From: Microbacterium forte
GTDB lineage: Bacteria; Actinomycetota; Actinomycetes; Actinomycetales; Microbacteriaceae
Reading direction: 5' to 3'
Assembly (NCBI RefSeq): GCF_031885415.1
Contig: NZ_CP116871.1
Coordinates: 558,001-622,000, forward strand
Length of the DNA: 64,000 bases
Position 1 is the stretch's first letter. Every line of letters starts with the position of its first letter. Shown here piece after piece: positions 58,265 to 64,000 of the stretch. The notes beneath the pieces are model-generated. The model saw only the letters and a list, made by a program, of their open reading frames with translations. It had not been told where the DNA came from and made no database searches. A program made the translations under genes and the position numbers.

Positions 58265-60100
58265 GTGACCCCTGAAGACGCTGTGCCCACCGACGCCCCC
58301 GAGACCCCTGGATTCGAGGAGCTCGGCATCACCGGCCCCGTCCTCAAGGCGATCAAGGACCTCGGCTACGAGACCCCCTCCCCCATCCAGGCCGCGACGA
58401 TCCCGACTCTCCTGTCGGGCCGCGACGTCGTCGGCATGGCGCAGACAGGAACGGGAAAGACCGCGGCCTTCGCGCTCCCCGTCCTGGAGCGCCTCGACGT
58501 CTCGCAGAAGACTCCGCAGGCGCTGGTGCTCGCTCCGACTCGCGAGCTCGCACTGCAGGTCTGCGAGGCCTTCGAGTCCTACGCCTCGAAGATGAAGGGT
58601 GTGCACATGCTGCCGGTCTACGGCGGCCAGGCCTACGGCGTGCAGCTCTCCGCGCTGCGCCGCGGCGTCCACGTGATCGTCGGAACGCCCGGCCGCATCA
58701 TGGACCACCTCGCCAAGGGCACTCTCGACCTCTCGCAGCTGCAGTACCTGGTGCTCGACGAGGCCGACGAGATGCTCAAGATGGGCTTTGCGGAAGATGT
58801 CGAGCAGATCCTCGCTCAGACGCCCGTCGAGAAGCAGGTCGCACTGTTCTCCGCGACGATGCCCCCGCAGATCCGCCGCCTCGCGCAGAAGTACCTGCGC
58901 GATCCCGAAGAGATCAGCATCAAGTCGAAGACCGCAACGGGCACCAACATCACGCAGCGCTACCTCGTGGTGTCGTACGCGCAGAAGGTCGATGCGCTGA
59001 CCCGCATCCTCGAGGTCGAGAACTTCGACGGCATGATCGTGTTCGTCCGCACCAAGAACGAGACCGAGACGCTCGCCGAGAAGCTGCGCGCCCGTGGATA
59101 CTCGGCCGCTGCGATCAACGGCGATGTGGCGCAGGTGCAACGTGAGCGCAGCGTCAACCAGCTCAAGGACGGCAAGCTCGACATCCTCGTCGCGACGGAC
59201 GTCGCCGCTCGAGGTCTCGACGTCGAGCGCATCAGCCACGTCATCAACTTCGACATCCCCACCGACACCGAGTCCTACGTGCACCGCATCGGCCGCACCG
59301 GACGCGCCGGTCGCAAGGGCGACGCGATCAGCTTCATCACCCCGCGCGAGCGTTACCTGCTCAAGTCGATCGAGAAGGCGACCCGCCAGCAGCCGACGCA
59401 GATGCAGCTGCCCAGCATGGACGACGTCAACACCACGCGTCTCGCGCGATTCGACGATGCGATCACGACCGCGCTCGGCGACAGCCCGCGGATCGAGAAG
59501 TTCCGTGACATCATCGCCCACTACGTGCGCAACCATGATGTGCCTGAAGCCGATGTGGCCGCTGCGCTCGCGGTCGTCGCGCAGGGCGACACTCCGCTGC
59601 TGCTCGACCCGTCGGATGACCCGCTGACGAAGGCCGTCGAGTTCGACAACCGTCCGCCGCGGGAACGCAACACCCGCGATCAGCGGGAGCCCCGCGAGCC
59701 TCGCGAGCGCCGTGGACGGGGCGACTACAAGCCCTACCGCATCGAGGTCGGTCGACGTCACCGGGTCGAGCCGCGTCAGATCGTCGGTGCGCTCGCGAAC
59801 GAGGGCGGCCTCGGCCGTGACGATTTCGGCGCCATCAACATCCGGCCGGACTTCACGGTCGTCGAGCTTCCCGCCAACCTCGACTCCTCGGTGCTCGACA
59901 AGCTCAGGGACACCCGCATCTCTGGTCGACTGATCGAGATCAAGCCCGACCGTGGTCCGGCAGCCCGACGCAACGACGGCCCGCGCGACGCCGGCGCTCG
60001 AGGCGGCTTCGACCGCCCCCGCTACGACCGCGAGGACCGTCCGGCCCGCTCCGATGAGCGCGGCGAGAAGCCGTTCCGCAAGCCGCGGCACAAGGACTGA
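58265..60100 (+). CDS. DEAD-box RNA helicase (DeaD/CsdA-like)
   Basis: 611 residues from GTG at 58265. RNA helicase: Q-motif YETPSPIQAATIPTLLSGRDV, Walker A AQTGTGKT, VLAPTRELALQV, DEADEM, LFSATMPP, VIVFVRTKNETETL and HRIGRTGRAGRKGDAISF. The C-terminal ~170 residues include a DbpA-type RNA-binding domain (YKPYRIEVGRRHRVEPRQIVGALANEGGLGRDD...VVELPANL) and a basic, Gly/Arg-rich tail (RNDGPRDAGARGGFDRPRYDRED). Likely in ribosome assembly or cold adaptation. TACCCT lies 6 nt before the GTG. The acetyltransferase gene follows 7 nt downstream. Confidence 0.95.
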   Translation: MTPEDAVPTDAPETPGFEELGITGPVLKAIKDLGYETPSPIQAATIPTLLSGRDVVGMAQTGTGKTAAFALPVLERLDVSQKTPQALVLAPTRELALQVCEAFESYASKMKGVHMLPVYGGQAYGVQLSALRRGVHVIVGTPGRIMDHLAKGTLDLSQLQYLVLDEADEMLKMGFAEDVEQILAQTPVEKQVALFSATMPPQIRRLAQKYLRDPEEISIKSKTATGTNITQRYLVVSYAQKVDALTRILEVENFDGMIVFVRTKNETETLAEKLRARGYSAAAINGDVAQVQRERSVNQLKDGKLDILVATDVAARGLDVERISHVINFDIPTDTESYVHRIGRTGRAGRKGDAISFITPRERYLLKSIEKATRQQPTQMQLPSMDDVNTTRLARFDDAITTALGDSPRIEKFRDIIAHYVRNHDVPEADVAAALAVVAQGDTPLLLDPSDDPLTKAVEFDNRPPRERNTRDQREPREPRERRGRGDYKPYRIEVGRRHRVEPRQIVGALANEGGLGRDDFGAINIRPDFTVVELPANLDSSVLDKLRDTRISGRLIEIKPDRGPAARRNDGPRDAGARGGFDRPRYDREDRPARSDERGEKPFRKPRHKD

Positions 60101-60107
60101 TCGACCA

Positions 60108-60560
60108 ATGCACATCGAGCGCGCAGGCCCCGAGGATGTTCGGGGCCTGGCGCGCTTGAAGTGGATTGACAGAGCCGGCGACGACGCCGACACCGCGGAG
60201 TTCGACTCGTTCGTGGACGCACTCGGGGCGTGGTGGGAAGCCCATCGGGCCACCCACTTCGCGTTCGTGGCCCTCACCGAGGACACGACGGTGGGTGCCG
60301 CATGGGTCGCGCTGCTCCCGCGCGTGCCCAGCCCTGGTGCGAACAACCGCCTCTCGGCAGACATCCAGAGCGTCTTCGTGATGCCCGAGCACCGTGGGGG
60401 CGGCGTGGGCGCCGCACTCGTCGACGCAGCTGCCACCCATGCGCACAGAGCCGGCGCCTCCAGGGTCACCGTGCACTCGAGCGAGCGCGCGGTTTCGGTC
60501 TATCAGCGGCTCGGGTTCACCGGATCTCCGAAGCTGCTCCAGCGGATCGCCGAGGCATAG
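60108..60560 (+). CDS. GNAT-family N-acetyltransferase
   Basis: 150 residues from ATG at 60108. GCN5-related acetyltransferase: IQSVFVMPEHRGGGVGAALVDAAATHAHRAGASRVTVHSSERAVSVYQRLGFTGSPKLLQ, where RGGGVGAAL is the acetyl-CoA pyrophosphate loop (Q/RxxGxG/A). Substrate unknown. It starts 7 nt after the helicase stop and is probably co-transcribed with it. No strong RBS. Confidence 0.88.
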   Translation: MHIERAGPEDVRGLARLKWIDRAGDDADTAEFDSFVDALGAWWEAHRATHFAFVALTEDTTVGAAWVALLPRVPSPGANNRLSADIQSVFVMPEHRGGGVGAALVDAAATHAHRAGASRVTVHSSERAVSVYQRLGFTGSPKLLQRIAEA

Positions 60561-60565
60561 TCGCG

Positions 60566-63375
<2,810 letters not shown>

Positions 63376-63405
63376 CGAGCGAGCACCGACATCCCGAGCG
63401 CGGGT

Positions 63406-64000
63406 CTAGGCGTCGACAGGCACGGCCGACACCGTGCGATCGATCGTGAACTGGCCGAGCACTCTCGTTCCCACGTACAGCACAGCAGTCTGTCCGGGGG
63501 CGACGCCGTCGAGGGGGCGATCCGGCACCACTCTCACTTCATCCGCCGAGACGAAAGCCCTCGCAGGTTCCGGTTCCGAATGAGCGCGGATCTGCACGTC
63601 ACAGCTGAACTCCGCGTCTTCGGGGGCTGCACCTGCCCAGCTGAACCGACCGCCGGAGATCTCGCGCGTCGCGAGCGCCTCCTTCGGCCCGACGACCACG
63701 GTGTTCGAGACCGGGCGCACCTCGAGCACGAATCGGGGCTTGCCGTCGGCGGCGGGAACCCCGAGCTTGAGCCCGCGGCGCTGGCCGACCGTGAACGCGT
63801 GCGCACCCTCGTGGGACCCGACGACGGCTCCGCTGCGGTCGACGACCTCGCCTGTCGCCGTGCCCACCTTCTCGGCGAGCCAGCCACGGGTGTCGCCGTC
63901 AGGGATGAAGCAGATGTCGTGGCTGTCGGGCTTCTGCGCCACGCTCAGACCGCGCGCTTCGGCTTCCGCACGCACGACGGCCTTGGACGGCGTGGTTCCG
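63406..64000 (-). CDS. mnmA: tRNA-specific 2-thiouridylase MnmA (5' end missing)
   Basis: Only the C-terminal ~197 residues are inside the window; the frame is open at the right edge. Makes the 2-thio group of 5-methylaminomethyl-2-thiouridine in tRNA(Lys,Glu,Gln). Visible: SHDICFIPDG with the second catalytic cysteine (the persulfide/thio carrier), then the RNA-binding central domain (GEVVDRSGAVVGSHEGAHAFTVGQRRGLKLG) and the C-terminal beta-barrel (EVRVVPDRPLDGVAPGQTAVLYVG). The N-terminal PP-loop ATP-binding half lies outside. Same strand as ligA, 42 nt upstream of it. Confidence 0.94.
   Translation of the reverse strand, partial: GTTPSKAVVRAEAEARGLSVAQKPDSHDICFIPDGDTRGWLAEKVGTATGEVVDRSGAVVGSHEGAHAFTVGQRRGLKLGVPAADGKPRFVLEVRPVSNTVVVGPKEALATREISGGRFSWAGAAPEDAEFSCDVQIRAHSEPEPARAFVSADEVRVVPDRPLDGVAPGQTAVLYVGTRVLGQFTIDRTVSAVPVDA

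Noticed and set aside
58262..60469. A ~735-codon minus-strand open frame opposite the DEAD-box helicase
   Set aside because: The antisense frame is Arg/Val/Leu-rich; all helicase motifs are on the plus strand.

Overview
The window is about 64 kb of high-GC chromosomal DNA from an actinobacterium. It is most likely a member of the Microbacteriaceae close to Microbacterium. The reasons are actinobacterial gene pairs and neighbourhoods (PafB/PafC, TrmI, EttA, group II truncated globin, glutamate-type RpiB, coproporphyrin ferrochelatase with a C-terminal cysteine cluster, GatCAB, ClpS next to a DUF2017 protein), a small Microbacteriaceae-type protein at 27737-28069, and many start codons lying 6-8 nt after a TANNNT -10 box, which suggests leaderless mRNAs. 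Genes are packed tightly, often with 4-nt ATGA or GTGA overlaps. No gene-free stretch exceeds 300 bases. I see no transposase, integrase, phage gene, CRISPR array, rRNA or replication origin, so this looks like core chromosome.

Layout. 1-4.5 kb (minus): HAD hydrolase, tRNA m1A methyltransferase trmI, an FKBP-like lipoprotein, and the DNA-damage regulators pafB and pafC (pafC runs off the left edge). 4.6-14.2 kb: PAC2 protein, undecaprenyl-diphosphatase, M20 peptidase, tRNA-Leu(GAG), a VIT1-family transporter with a ferritin-like front domain, an SF2 helicase, SGNH esterase, SpoU methyltransferase, sirtuin and a histidine phosphatase.

14.3-25.0 kb is the most coherent functional block: branched-chain amino acid catabolism. 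An Lrp-type regulator is divergent from the branched-chain 2-oxoacid dehydrogenase genes (E1alpha, E1beta, E2). A TetR regulator is divergent from an acyl-CoA carboxylase beta subunit, a biotin-containing alpha subunit, an acyl-CoA dehydrogenase, a MaoC hydratase and a CitE-like lyase. Gene content and order match, from memory, the M. tuberculosis bkd-citE-fadE19-accA1-accD1 locus. Dihydrolipoamide dehydrogenase (E3) is not in the window.

25-36.6 kb holds single genes and short operons: alpha/beta hydrolase, DnaQ-like exonuclease, AraC regulator, glycosyltransferase/EEP phosphodiesterase/membrane protein, a CAT-anticodon tRNA, gamma carbonic anhydrase, Dps, amidohydrolase, PaiB-like protein, Nei/Fpg glycosylase, RpiB and ferrochelatase. 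36.7-48.1 kb: aminopeptidase N, MscS channel, truncated globin plus FAD dehydrogenase, two acyl-CoA thioesterases, EttA, a lipoprotein, a second-type SSB and an 89-residue unknown protein with a possible SOS box. 48.1-53.1 kb: tRNA-Arg(TCT), oligoribonuclease, tRNA-His(GTG), LysE exporter, metallopeptidase/ClpS/DUF2017, a P-loop kinase, a GerW-like protein and DinB. 53.1-64 kb: gatCAB (indirect Gln/Asn-tRNA synthesis), acyl-CoA synthetase, DEAD-box RNA helicase, GNAT acetyltransferase, a PH-like unknown protein, NAD-dependent DNA ligase ligA, and the 3' part of mnmA running off the right edge.

All assignments come from reading motifs and gene order by eye. No database search was run, so family names are recognition calls, and comparisons to other genomes are from memory.
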